64,000 bases of DNA, taken from NCBI RefSeq assembly GCF_010093535.1, contig NW_022985224.1, positions 122,291 to 186,290 of the forward strand, written 5' to 3'. A program made the position numbers and the translations under genes. The stretch is from Lindgomyces ingoldianus. Its lineage: Eukaryota; Ascomycota; Dothideomycetes; Pleosporales; Lindgomycetaceae. Under the pieces are notes generated by a model that saw only the letters and a list, made by a program, of their open reading frames with translations, searched no databases and was not told the DNA's origin. Shown one piece after another: positions 46,571 through 58,424 of the stretch. Position 1 is the stretch's first letter, and each line of letters begins with the position of its first letter.

Positions 46571-47445
46571 AACGAAACGACTGGAGCCTTTGCAGTTACT
46601 TTTACAGAGATGACGATCAAAGTCAATCACATAACATTCCCCGACACACGCATCTCACGGATAGTGGGCAGCTCATTGCATTTTGACTGGGGTCTTGGGT
46701 TTCGCATCTTCGGTGTTTAGCGTTAGGCAGTCGATTATCTCTTCGAACAGGTAGATGGGTAAGTAAACTTATATCAGTTTGGGCCGTCCTGTGAGATTTC
46801 TATCTTATTCCCATTATCTATGTCTCGACACCGATCACACCGCTCGCCTGTGGGGATGCCAATGTTTCCATTTCCGCCTATAAGTGTATTTTCTTGCAGT
46901 TACGGAGCTCTCCAAGCCCTAATCACCTGACACTGCTCTCACCTGCTGCTACCTAAGCTAGCGATAGCCTTAGGTCACATGACAGGCTCACTCAGTACTA
47001 TATAGACCCTTAGTTATCCTCCTTTAGCAATCAATCCAGTTCCTCGTGCCTCTAGTGTCCCGACAAGCTTCGCAGTTATGAACCCGGCAATTACATGCTA
47101 GCCAATTGAGCTATTTTCAAACCTATGCCAGGGAGAGCTCTTTTGACGCCCTGCATACGATTGTGACCTCTTCACCACTTCTCTACCACCTCAAAGTCGC
47201 TCTTTTGCAGCACTTTATGTATCTTTTAAGACCAATCGGTCACCAATCTTGACCTTGCAGTCCAAAGAGGCGACTCAAAGTCTCTGCCTCACTCGTCGCA
47301 TCAATCGCGACCTCTGCGGTCTCCTGGGTGCGATACCAAAGCTTTCAGTCGAGCACTGCAAGGACCAATCTGTCTACCAATTGCAGTCAATTGCTGCTTC
47401 TAATAGACATAACTGTCGTGACCTTTGACCAACTACGACATCGAC
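46571..47445. other. intergenic region, possible retroelement leader
   Basis: About 870 bp without ORFs. It contains dinucleotide-poor CTAG-rich stretches around 46960-47110 and ends directly in a copia gag fragment, so part of it may be the LTR or leader of that relic. No direct repeat partner was found. Confidence 0.3.
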
Positions 47446-47952
47446 ATGACAGACTCCACCGATCTGTTAGTCTCAAAGACTATAATCATACTCGATACGA
47501 CCAGCGACTGGGACAAATGGATCTACCTCTAAAAGCTAATCGCGCAGCAGCAGTTTGTCTGTGGCTACTGCAACCCAGACCTCTCGGTAGCTGAAGTGAA
47601 GATACTAGGAGACGAACCAGTTAAACCAACATGCGACGACCACCAATCTGGCGCAACCAAACCATCAGAAATGGACACACAGAGCCTATCTGGCTATAAC
47701 GCTGACTGTAATCAATGGAAACACGACATTACAGAATATAAGACCTTGGGCAAATCTCAGGTCAAAATACACGAGCAGAAGCATGATGTAGCTCCAGCGC
47801 TCAACTACAGCCAAATCTGTGTTGAAACCAAAATAAAAAAGCAGATTAATCGACGTCTGCCTCAGCTACGCTCGCCGCGCTCATTTCATCGCATTGGCAT
47901 CGGCCTCCTTCAACTCTACCCTACTGGCCAGCGCTGCTACGTTCCGCGCTGA
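47446..47952 (+). mobile_element. Ty1/copia gag relic, copy 1
   Basis: A broken gag-like frame: ATG at 47446, SDWDKWIYL, an in-frame TAA, then KLIAQQQFVCGYCNPDLS and DEPVKPT. The same words occur in the inverted copy at 48075-48660. The shared string GACGAACCAGTTAAACCAAC lies at 47611-47630 here and in reverse complement at 48526-48545. From about 47760 on this copy diverges from the other. No reverse transcriptase or integrase remains nearby. Confidence 0.55.
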
Positions 47953-48037
47953 GCATACAAAGGAGCAGAATGGACTCACGACTCACCGAGCTCGCCATCA
48001 TCAAAATCAAGAGGTGTCGAGGTGCTCTGCCTCTCTC

Positions 48038-48064
48038 GCCGCTGCCGCTGCCGCCGCCGCCGCC
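48038..48064. repeat. GCC/GCT trinucleotide tract
   Basis: Short GC-rich triplet run between the two gag relics. Confidence 0.7.
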
Positions 48065-48074
48065 TGTCTCTAGA

Positions 48075-48660
48075 GCATTGTGTTGGATGCAAACTCAGGT
48101 GCTAGAGGCTTGATCGTACGAAGAAAGTCGGTTTGCGCGCAGGTACTCTATACATCTGGAATGTTCGCTTTTCTGCACTCTCCGACGGTATGCAGCCAGC
48201 CGTCCATCCAGGCATCAAAGTCCTTGCGTGGTCTCTTCTGCAGAGATCGGTATTGCTCTACTAGTATCTATCCTCTTGCGATTGGCGGTGGTTGGCGCTA
48301 GTTGGCGTTTGAGCGCTATATGTTTGCCGAGACGTCGTTTTGATCTTCGATTAGGAAGTAGTGTCGGAGTGCAACTGTACGAGAGATCTCTGGGTTCATT
48401 GTAACTAGACATTTGCGCCGGGTCTTGTATTCTGTAATGTTGTGTTTCCATTGGCTATAGTCAGCGTTCTAGTCAGATAGGCTCCTTGTGTCCATATCTG
48501 ATGGGTTGGTTGCGCCGGATTGGCAGTTGGTTTAACTGGTTCGTCTTCTAGTAATAGCTGCTGCGCGATTAGTTTTTGGAGGTTAATCCATTTGTCCCAG
48601 TCGTTAGTCATATTAGGTCCATAACTGCAAACAATTCTCCTCGCTGGAATACGCATCGCT
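48075..48660 (-). mobile_element. Ty1/copia gag relic, inverted copy 2
   Basis: On the minus strand the sequence reads NDWDKWINLQKLIAQQ and DEPVKPT, as in copy 1, then nearly colinear nucleotides to about 48415 with a roughly 57-nt deletion relative to copy 1. Past that, in one frame, comes RKDFDAWMDGWLHTVGECRK and KANIPDV, the type of helix seen in the middle of copia gag (UBN2-like) proteins. Several stops interrupt it. Together with copy 1 it forms an imperfect inverted repeat about 400-650 bp apart. Confidence 0.6.
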
Positions 48661-49561
48661 CACTTTCTCGAACCATTGCCCGGTACTCAGGCTGCATTTT
48701 ATTCATATGTGCACCGCACACTATACTTTTCTGATTGCAGTGTCCATGAAGGATTGCGTGCCCCCGATGTATTTATTTTCAAGGAAACTATCACGTGATA
48801 CTATAGAGCATGCATCCTCTTGGCAGGGTTGAATCCTGCACACATTCCGTCGCGTTGCTCGGGATTTATTATTGTAAGGCATATATACTATTCCGCACGC
48901 GAATCAACTGTGGATTGATTATTAGTACCTTTTTGGTTGTGACGACGGAGTCGTGCGGAGCCCCGTCCTTACAATTATGTCAGGATTTACCCGCCCCCAA
49001 AGCCTCCATCCACAGTACAGGGAACATCAACGCGGAGCTAGCGACTTTATCCCATCTACCCAGATCACCACGAATTAACCAACGACAATATAAGAAGGAG
49101 GCGATCAAAACTATTCTCAACTTCATTGGTGCCCGGTTTCTTGAATAACTGCCGGCCTCTGAGCACTCACCCATGGCTGTCTCCATCAATTTAATATATT
49201 ACTAACGAATTGGTTTTGTTATGGCATATTGTACACACTGCCGAGAAATGAAAAGCTCCCTTCAGTTCGAAGGGCTGTTAATTTATCGGGGAGTTGCTGC
49301 TGATCAGAGTGAGATATATACAGTATATTGATACCCGGAACGACGACGGGAGCATATTGGCCTCCTCCCCAAAAGCAAACAAGCTATTCTAGGAACTTGG
49401 ACTGGATTTACAGTAAATCTGCAGGTGTATAAAAGGCCACCCCGCTGTCTCTTGGCTAACTAACAATCCGCATTTACGCCCCGTACGTTCAACGTTGAAA
49501 GTGAATCGAATACATTGCCATCAATTGAAAGTAAGAAGGAAAATCGAAACGAACAATCGAG
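48661..49561. promoter_or_regulatory. intergenic region before the secreted lectin-like gene
   Basis: About 900 bp, no supported ORF. A TATA-like GTATAAAAGG lies at about 49427-49436, roughly 130 bp before the start codon at 49562, and is a plausible core promoter. Confidence 0.45.
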
Positions 49562-50322
49562 ATGCTGGCGACATCTATCCTCATGCTCGCGCTCGCCGCG
49601 ACAGGCCTGGCTCAGGTTCCTGAAGGCTACCGCAAGGTCTACGTCACTTCGATGGTGGACGCGAAATATGTTATGGTACCGAAAGCACCTCCAAAGGCCG
49701 GAAGCACTATGGTCGTGTTAGTCTCGCCGCCCTCCCCACACTGCACGCTTTATTTGAATAGAAAACGCTAACCCCGACTATTTTGCATTTATAGGCAAAC
49801 ACTTAACAACAAGCCTGAGCAACAGTGGTATCTCAAAGAGGGCAACACGACGATCATTCTGGCAAACACTACACTGTGTCTAGACGCTGGGGCTAAAAGT
49901 ACGCATCTCGCACCACAAACCTTACGAGAAGTTGTCAATAGCGGAGTCTGATGATATTCGAATAGGCAACTGGAAAGACATGGGCGCCCTCTCCCTAAAA
50001 GAGTGCGCCGCTGCCGAGCCCGGCCAGCAGTGGAACGTCATGGCCGACGGACGAATTGCGCTGACAGCTTCCTCGCCGCGTAAGCTACCTTCTCCCTTCT
50101 TCTCTCCTCCCCCTATCATCCTCTACCGCACTTTACTATAGTGGGAATATCCCAGAGTAATGAGTTCTTCGGCTGATATCCAATGCAGAAGAATGCATCG
50201 ATCTCCAGTACATGAAAGCCACGGCCAACAATCCCGTTGGTTTGTATAGTTGCGCGGGACTGGGAAATACAGGTGCGAAGGATAAGGGGATTAACTGGCC
50301 GCTTGTGAATGCTACCACTTGA
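49562..50322 (+). CDS. small secreted beta-trefoil (ricin-B-like) protein
   Basis: Predicted 168-residue secreted protein. Four exons: 49562-49716, 49795-49898, 49966-50079 and 50189-50322; introns 78, 67 and 109 nt. The N-terminus MLATSILMLALAATGLAQ is a signal peptide. The mature part has repeated Q-x-W motifs (PEQQWYL, PGQQWNV) and a last WPL in the third repeat, with CLDA and CIDL turns: the pattern of a ricin-B-type beta-trefoil carbohydrate-binding fold. There is no toxin catalytic chain, only the lectin-like fold. Such small secreted trefoil proteins are common in fungi and may bind glycans in the wall, substrate or host. The splices restore one frame throughout, and each junction has GT-AG ends. 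Neighbours are a transposon zone on one side and a long gene-free stretch on the other. Confidence 0.75.
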
Positions 50323-51872
50323 AGGAAAATCCTTAGGGGAGGATACTGTACATACAGAGAAAGATAGTGATGAGGAAGGATTGAATGAGAGCTAAGACCT
50401 AAGCGTGCTTGGGCTTGCAAGAAAACGGACTGCGAAGTCGAATTTGCAGTGTGTGTGCCAGAGCTGTAGGCGTGAAGTTGAAGAGTAGAGTGATGCGCCA
50501 AATGCCAAGATCATCTGCTGAGAGTGCCATTGTGGCGGCGGGTTCTTTGGTGTTCCTGATCGGGCTTCTGTAAAGTCGATCATGGCAGCTGAAGCGGTGT
50601 AGAACGGCCGACGACTTAGTGGTAAGTGTGAGCCAGTACGCCTACGTTGTTACACGTCACTATCACTAACAACGCCTTTTTCTACCCAACCCATCTAACC
50701 CACTCGAGCATTAGCCAAATGTAAACACGTGATATCTCTACTTCACGAATTATTCGAGACCGACTGCTGGTGGTAGAGAACTAGGTATCCACGCCTAAGG
50801 AACTTATATACAGAAATACAAATTCGATCGCTGTGGAGTCCTACCCCAGCGCCCTAGCATCGAAAGCACTAGACCAAATAAAGAGCTAGAGATAGTATGT
50901 AAGGAAGATCTTCAGTCAGTCATTTCATGTCCAACGTCTGTCCCGAGAATGTGATACTTCAGCCATTATCAATTAAGACACAAATTTAGGATGTTGATGG
51001 TGAACTCTGAATTCTAGGGGTTCAACAATTGAATGAAATTGTGGCGTGCTCTCGGTCTCCGTATCTTGGTTGCGATCTCCCTTGAGGGCGGCCCCACCTT
51101 CCCTCTCAGGCATAGATGGCTCTCACTCCGCCTCCTAATCTCCACTTCACACTCGTCGCGACAATCTCTCTTAACCTCATCTCATCGTTCATGCTGTGTA
51201 GCTAGCCAGCACTTCATGTCTCAATTGTTCGGTTGAACAAATTACCAACAGTCAGGTCTCGTGCTTCCGTCCTTGCCGGCTGGTTGGCTGCACTTCAATT
51301 CGATTCCCTCAATCCCGTGTCCGTGGAACACATCCTACTAACGCATGTAGCGTGGGCTCGCCGTTCTAACTTCCGCGGTCTACAGTCTAACACGCACCTC
51401 GACCGCCGACTCCTTGCGTATGTTGTGACAAGTGACACGATGGATTCTTTGCAGTTACTCCACGTGCTCCTGTGGCGGGGATGTTGCGGAACAAATATTT
51501 CCCTAGGACAAACATCGCAACTATCGAAAGCCCCAGTGGCAATTTACATCTGGTCACATGCGTGGGCATACCTAACTGCGCTGAACATCGTGATCTTCTA
51601 CACCACTGCACGCAATGATAACCTGCCCGGATTTTTACTAACATTGCACACTCAAGGGATTTACAGATTTGTATTAAAGTGCTCTATTTCTCCATACGCT
51701 AAGAGATGAAAGTGGCAATACTTTTCCCATCCAGTTCGCTGCGTGCGTTGCGGTATGCATCAATGGACGCCGGGTCGCTCGCAGTGTAAGTAATCTATGT
51801 CAACTAGACACTCGCCGGGTTCACGTTCGCTCCGCAATTCGCAATTCTCAGGTCCGATCGAGAGCTGCAATT
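50323..51872. other. intergenic region, no supported gene
   Basis: 1.55 kb downstream of the lectin-like gene. A plus-strand frame of 158 codons at 51233-51709 has no recognisable features and irregular composition, so I leave it out. Nothing else seen. Confidence 0.4.
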
Positions 51873-53605
51873 CTACAGAGAATATGAAACTCCAGCGACG
51901 GCCCTACTACTCCTTCGCTCCCTCAAGATAAGTAAGGCATAGCAGGCAGTGGACGCGGCGGACAGACAGATCGAGCCCATACAGATGGAGTATCCTTTCT
52001 TGTAATACGGGGCATCGGCAGCGAGGAAGGTGAATGTCGCGAGAATTCCTCCCGTGTTTCCGAAGCTGATCATCCATGCAGTACCAATGCTTCGCTCAAG
52101 ATGGCCATGAAGATTCATGACATACCAGCAAACAATAGCAATACCGGCGATGAAAGCTCCCATGGCAACGAGGCAGAGTGCGCCGAACTGGACGGAGAAG
52201 TGATGGTGTACGTTCATGAGTATACCAAGACCAACGATTGCGAGAGCGAGTCCGAACGCCACGAATGGAAAGCGCATCCCAATCTTGTCCGATAGGTAGG
52301 CAACGATAATGCATCCAACCAATGCTGCAGCGAATGGGATGACAGATCGCAGTTGCGTCTGCACAACCGAGTAGCCGAGCGTTTTAATAATGGTTGGTGC
52401 AAAGTAGGAGTAAGCTGTCTCTGTTAGTACCGTCCCACAACGTTAGTGCTGATGCGTCCTCACCGTAGATTGGAACCACGATGCCCCAATACATGAAAGC
52501 ACCCAGGATTCTTTTCAGGTCGGTGAAGAACCAACCAATGTCTTTCATGTCAATGGGCCGATGCGGTGTCTTGTCGTGGCCTGTCCTGTGCCTCACAAAC
52601 TCCCGCTCTTCCTCGGTCAACCATTTAGCCTGATCTGGGAAGTCGGTGATGAAGAAGAAGGAGCACACTCCAATAACTATTGTGGCGATGCCTTCAAGAA
52701 TGAAGATCCATCTCCAGTTCTTATAACCCGCGACACCGTTCATGTTAGCGATTGCGCTCGCTAAAAGACCGCCAAATGCACCAGCGATCAGGACTGAACA
52801 CCAAAAAAATGTGAAACGCTTCTGGGATTCTTCCCGCTTGTACCAGAAGCTGATCAGGTAAAAACCTAGTTCATAGGTTAGGCCTGATTCTCAACGCTGT
52901 TTGCGGAATGACTCACTTCCGGGGAAGATGCCAGCCTCGGCAAGTCCCAGTATGAATCGCGTCCCGAGAATGCCACTGAAGTTCTTCACTATGGGTTGGT
53001 TAGAACATACTACACAGCGGCGACTCTCCTACACGTACCGAATCCTTGGCCCAACATGGCAATGCCGAAGACACAGGTGCAAGCGGACACTAGACACTGT
53101 CAGATCTTTAAAGCCAAGCAGTATGCTCATCAAGAGGACATACACCAGACATGAGGAGTGAGTTTCTTCATCGCAATGTTAGAGGGAATCTCGAAGAGAA
53201 CATATGGAATGAAGAACATGGTTAGAGCAATGTTTGGCTGGTCTTTGGTTAGGTGAAGATCCTTCGGCAAGCCCATGGTCAAGGCATTGGAGATGTTGAC
53301 TCTGATGTAGTGAGCACTTGCTTCGCGGGCTTTAGGATGAATCATACCGGTCTAAGAAGGCAGCTAGGTAGACGATGAAGAGGACGGGCAGCAGCCGCAA
53401 GTCAATCTTCCTCACTAAGGCAGCTTCATCGATGCCACGAAAGCTCGCCGACGAGCCATCGAGTTCATCCTCAAGGAAACGCTGCGTATGGCCGTTCTCA
53501 CCGGCGAGAGAGGTCTTGACTACAAGTGGAGAAATCTGACGTTAGCAGCGTTTTCAAGCTCGCAGCATGCGAGCTGTACGTACCTTCACCTTTCTTCTCT
53601 TCCAT
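51873..53605 (-). CDS. MFS transporter, anion:cation symporter (allantoate-type)
   Basis: Predicted 474-residue major facilitator of the ACS group (relatives of yeast Dal5 and Tna1), which import organic anions such as allantoate, nicotinate or other carboxylates with protons across the plasma membrane. Seven exons: 53584-53605, 53348-53519, 53144-53301, 53039-53089, 52917-52988, 52464-52865 and 51873-52420; introns 43-64 nt. Motifs: KIDLRLLPVLFIVYLAAFLDR-VNISNA in helix 1, LTKDQPNIALTMFFIPYVLFEIPSN in helix 2, GTRFILGLAEAGIFPG in helix 4-5, NGVAGYKNWRWIFILEG in helix 6, and ETAYSYFAPTIIKTLGYS in helix 7. The C-terminal half has the usual VAYLSDKIGMRFPF loop. Length fits the family. It diverges from the rhodopsin-domain gene. 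Substrate unknown. Confidence 0.88.
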
Positions 53606-54561
53606 CGGGACAATTGTAGACAGTCGCACGAGGTCAACACAGCTGAATTTACCCAGATGCTACTCCGTCCAACACGTGTTCTATATGAAAACGTGGGTGC
53701 GCAGGAGTTTTAAGGAACAGAGGAGCTGCACCAGAGTTGAATGGGAGGATCAAGGGTAGAAGAGGACAGTCCGGAAAGGGTCGGCAGCGTTACAGTGCGG
53801 CACAGCGCACGATCAGTGTAACCGTTGGCACCTTCCACGATTCGGCTCCCTCCTTCTCACCGCAAAAACACGAAGGATTCTGCAGACGCGACCGGAGCAG
53901 TGGTGTGAGACACGAGGGCGAGTGAGAGTGACTGGATACTGTGTTTAACCATGCCCTGCATCCCAATCTAGCGGCAGAATGGCGATGCAGGATCTGTGGC
54001 ACGGCCCGAACAGAATACGGGCTGTGTTTGACTCTCATACGCCGTCGCTCGACGCCCACATCGCACGGTGGCGCCGTTTCGCGCTGCTTGGGCCTCGTCG
54101 CGCCCATTGGTGGGATGCAATCGTCTCGAATATAAGTCCGATGCTTGCTCCTCCTCGATTCGGTACGGAACAGGCCTCCCAGCACAGACTTCGGTGCGTT
54201 TTACTGCAGATTCCTGCATGCATGGCAACTTCCATCACGCAATATTGTAAGATTGTCAGTTCCCTTCGCCTTCTCGAACCGCCACATAGGTTCGCCCAGG
54301 GATCCTGTCTATTCTCGGACATCGAAGGACCAGTTCAGGCACCATCCATCGCGAGAATGTCATGCTGAGTTGATACCAGGCTTATAGTGCGCTGCAGGCC
54401 AATGGCAGCCCGGCAACGCCCTGGGGGCCGTGTCAATTCATACGCATCTTAAACTAGGAGGCACGTCCGGCGTAAGTCGGTAGTCGCCCCTCTTGCTGTA
54501 TCGATCTCGTGCCTCCACGCCGCTACGCTATCTTCCCGTATGGAGCATCGTGATCTTCATC
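53606..54561. promoter_or_regulatory. divergent promoter region
   Basis: About 955 bp between the divergent starts of the MFS transporter and the rhodopsin-domain gene. Confidence 0.45.
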
Positions 54562-56028
54562 ATGGCGACTAGCACCATAGCTGTGCCTAAGCCGGCGATG
54601 ACGCCGCCGCCAGGCCAAGAGTACGATCCAACTGACCCTCCGAATGCTCTATGGAGGTTCAACGTCGCCGCGCAGGCTGTCTGCATGACAGTGGCGACTA
54701 TCCTGTTCTTCATGAGATGTTTTATACGGTTGGGACTGAGTCGCATGCCAAGGCAATGGATTCTCGAGGACTGTAAGTACAGTGGTTGGTTAAGAAAGGC
54801 GACAGTTACTAATTTCACGCAGGGATGGTAACGTTGTCATTCGTATGCTTCATCAACTGTCGCGATAATCGAAAGAGTCTAACAATGACTAGATCGGGCT
54901 TGCCTGCTACAGTGCGCTCATCACCTATATCATGGACTCCGATGGCGGTGTTCATCAGTGGAACCTCCTCAAACCTACGATAACCAAGATCCTCTACGTG
55001 AGCCGTCCATGAGTCGCTCTATTACATTCGCTCATTCTCAGCAGTATTTTTACATCGAATCAATCATCTACGGGCCAATCATTTTCTGCACCAAACTCGC
55101 CATCCTACTTATGTATCTACGCCTCCTCATTCCGTCCCGCTGGTCTCCTCTATGGACATCCGTGCACGTGTTCATTGCGATCTGTGCCGCATTCTATACG
55201 GGCCTCACTCTGGTCAAGATATTTCAGTGTAATCCTATTCCGAGAACCTGGGACAAGAGTATCCACGGGAAGTGCATTAACACGCCTGTTCTCCTTCAAG
55301 TCAGTGGGCTCTTTAATACAATTACTGATGCCCTCATTCTGCTGGTGCCTGTCAGGGCAGTTTGGGATTTAAAAATGACGTGGAAGAAGAAAGTGGCTGT
55401 TTGCGCCGTCTTTGGTATTGGTTGCATGTGAGCATGTCCCATATCCTTATTCTCCCAGAAATAGCAAAGACTAACGCGAATCAGAGCGCCTGTATTCAGC
55501 GCTATCGGCTTTACATATCGTGTTAGGGCCGCAAAGAGCGCCGATCTGACCTACAATAACCCTCTCATGCTTCTGTGGGCGTAAGGCATCCCCTAACATT
55601 TATCTATTCTTAAGCTACCCCTAACAGTACACAGTACCGCCGAGATAACAACAGGTATAATATGCGCCTGCCTCCCAACTCTTCCAACTCTTTTCCGCCG
55701 CCGCCGCCAAAACACCACTTTAACTAGCTCACACTCCCAATCCACACCACACAGCGTAACGCGCTCCTACCAGCGCAACAAAACCTTTGAATACGGCGAG
55801 TACCTCGAGCTCGACGAAACCCCCGGCAGTAGCAGCCCGAATCGAGAAGAAGTCGTCACTACAGTTAAAGGCGGCGCAAGTCCTGCGGCCAGCCTGAATA
55901 TGAACGATGGTTGGGGCACTGCGAGCTCCGAACGCTTAACTGAGGAAGAAGAAAGGAGAAACGGGGCGCATGGCAATAGTAGGGGCATTGTGAGGACTGT
56001 GAGGATTGAGCAAACAGGGTCGGTTTGA
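54562..56028 (+). CDS. rhodopsin-domain integral membrane protein
   Basis: Predicted 403-residue multi-pass protein of the fungal 'rhodopsin domain' family (PF20684-type, related to PTH11-like and SAT4-like proteins). Six exons: 54562-54772, 54823-54842, 54893-54997, 55042-55427, 55485-55580 and 55635-56028; introns 50, 50, 44, 57 and 54 nt. Seven hydrophobic segments are readable, with typical marks: RCFIRLGLSRMPRQWILEDCW at the first loop, QYFYIESIIYGPIIFCTKLAI in helix 3, YTGLTLVKIFQCNPIPRTWD and ALILLVPVRAVW in helix 5. The C-terminal tail is Ser/Glu-rich. The Met at 54562 was preferred over 54493. Probably a plasma-membrane sensor-like protein; ligand unknown. Confidence 0.85.
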
Positions 56029-56617
56029 TGGATGGATCGTAATCTTGACCAGCATATGCCTGCCGTTGTATGTATATATAAAACACCTGGGATATCTAGG
56101 CGACATCTAAACTGTAGATAGTTCTGGACGATTGGAAACAATTAGATACCTATTTCATCATTAGTACTCTGTTGCTGTCGTTGTCGCTTTCGCTGTCACC
56201 TTCCTACCACAGCCATTTGTACTCACATGTGCTACATGCAATGTTTCAATCCTATTCACTTCGCCGACCTAATTTAACCCCCTTAATCACGAATGAACTA
56301 TCTCTCCCTGCGCTGCGGCTGCATCGATTGCAATCGGCCCAAATCACTGGAACACCGAGCCGCAATGCCGGTACTTACCACCCACTTCTTCCGCACCACA
56401 GCCCTGTACAGCGTTGCAACCCCGACCTCGGCTTCAGCCCCGGCCTGCCCCGGTATCTGCCGCGCGTCGGACACCGAAGGATTCGCAGGATTCGAAGTGG
56501 TCTGAATGTAATTTGATGAAATGCAGACCCCTGCCAGAGTTTGTGTGAGGTTTGAGGGTTTGAAGGAAATGGGGGAATTGGGGAAATAGGCGCGGTTCGT
56601 ATATGCGGGGATGCTAG
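56029..56617. other. intergenic region, no supported gene
   Basis: About 590 bp between the rhodopsin-domain gene and the pogo-type element. Short frames (for example 56293-56505) have no supportable family features. Confidence 0.4.
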
Positions 56618-56619
56618 TA

Positions 56620-58422
56620 CAGTCAACTCTCGATGGCGCGATGCGCGATATAACAATAATTTGATATAGCGATATTGTTTCAGCTCCTGAATTAATTTCC
56701 CACTAGAAATTTGCGATTCGCGATACTTACTATATCATAGGCTTTTTAATTAAATATTGTTATATTAAGAAAAGAAAATGCTATGTATAGCAATTACTAA
56801 TAAGCAGCAGCGTGCTCTGCAACAATAGTATTAACATTAAGGGCCCTCTTAGAGGCAGATTAACATAATTAACTAGTTTAAGCAAAAATACAGCTATTAA
56901 ATCTATTAGTTAATAGTATCTAAGTCCCTCTTAAAGTAATATAGCTACCTTAACAGTGCTAATAGCTCTGCTACTAACCACTCATGTTAATAGTAGGCAC
57001 AGTGGCCTATCCTAGAAGCTATCCTCTTTAACTAGCAGCAGCACCTTAAAAGCTCTAGCAGCGATGTCTTTAGCAATATCCTTATTAAGAAAGCAAAGGC
57101 TATCTAGCCGCAGATACCTAATTACGTCAACCTCCCTATACTAGAGTTTAGCGCAGGCTAGCTTACTAACTTTAAGCGACATTATAATATTAAGCTTTAT
57201 AAGCATTACAGCAAGGCTGCTTTAGTGCCAGCCTAAGCTAAGCAAGAGATAAGGGCTATTAGAACACTGTGTAGAGAGTACGCAGAGAAGGATATATTTA
57301 ATATAGACAAGACAGGCCTATATTAGCAGTAGGCGCTGTTATTAGGCCTCTTAACTAGAGCTTAGCCTAGTAGGAAGAAGAACAAGAGCTAGATATTAAT
57401 TATATGCTGCTATAACTTTACTAGTAGCTAGCGCTTTACTCTCTAGGCTATTAGAAAGGCAGCTAAGCCACATGCCCTACATCACGTTAACCTTAAGGCT
57501 CTAGATGTCTAATAGTTATTAAATCTAAAGGCGTAGATAAACTATATAGTTATAAAGGACTAGCTACAGGCCTTCTATTAGTAGATTAGGACTAGGACTA
57601 TTCTACTGCTTATAGACAACTATAGCGCTTATATATTAGAGGTTAATCTAATGCTACCTCTACTAAATATCTAGATTTAATAGCTACTAGCAAATTCTAC
57701 TAGTATCTATTAGCTACTTAATTAAGGCGTAATTAGTTAATTTAAGCGCTGCTATAAAAAGCAGTAGATACGCTATATAGTCTTTAGCTACAAGCAAGGC
57801 GCTAATCTAGCTACTAAAGTTAACCTCTACTATGCCCTACGCTAGGCCTTTTAAGCCTAGTATAACAACCTTTGTAGTAATACAGTCTATTGCTGCTTCT
57901 GCTAAGCTAGAATCTAGCCTACACAGGAACTAATCTGTCTACCTAATCTAGAGGAGCAGCCTTAGCAGGAGCTAGAGGAGCTATACAAACAGGTACAGCA
58001 CGCTAGCAGGATCTAGGACGCTATAAGTCTTAAGAACTTTCTTAATTCTATTAATAAAAACAATAAGCCTAATTAATCTAACTTTAATATAGCAGACGCT
58101 ATTACAAGGTACAGCTAGCTGCTAGCTATAGTTAAAGAGAAATTAGAAGATAAAAAGGCTCCTGTACAGATACCTACCCCTGCTAAGGCAGAGCAGGCTC
58201 TTACGTTACTACTCTTATATTAAGAACATACAGATAGGACAACTCCTTAGCAGATAAAGACTCTATAGTAGCTGTATACTAAAGCAAAGGCTTAGAAATC
58301 TAAGCAGGCTGTCTAGGGCACCCTAGATAGTTAGCTTATGTAACTATTTTGCTATAACAATATTTCAATATAACAATATAATCCTAGCTCCCCGTTTGTA
58401 TCGCGCCATCGAGAGTTGACTG
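56620..58422 (+). mobile_element. Tc1/mariner pogo/Fot1-type transposon, RIP-degraded
   Basis: A 1803-bp element with terminal inverted repeats starting CAGTCAACTCTCGATGGCGC at both ends (identical for at least 23 bp) and a TA target duplication (56618-56619 and 58423-58424). Inside, on the plus strand, the ghost of a DDE transposase can be read through many TAA/TAG stops: NIDKTGLYW near 57303 (first Asp), KPHALHHVNLKAL, then LLLIDNYSAYILEVN near 57606 (second Asp) and LLANSTSIY. These match the pogo/Fot1 family order. Size fits Fot1-like elements (about 1.9 kb). The AT-rich, stop-filled interior indicates RIP, so the copy is dead. Confidence 0.88.
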
Positions 58423-58424
58423 TA

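Noticed and set aside
51233..51709. 158-codon plus-strand ORF
   Set aside because: No family resemblance, no clear introns or domain pattern, and similar-length antisense frames overlap it.
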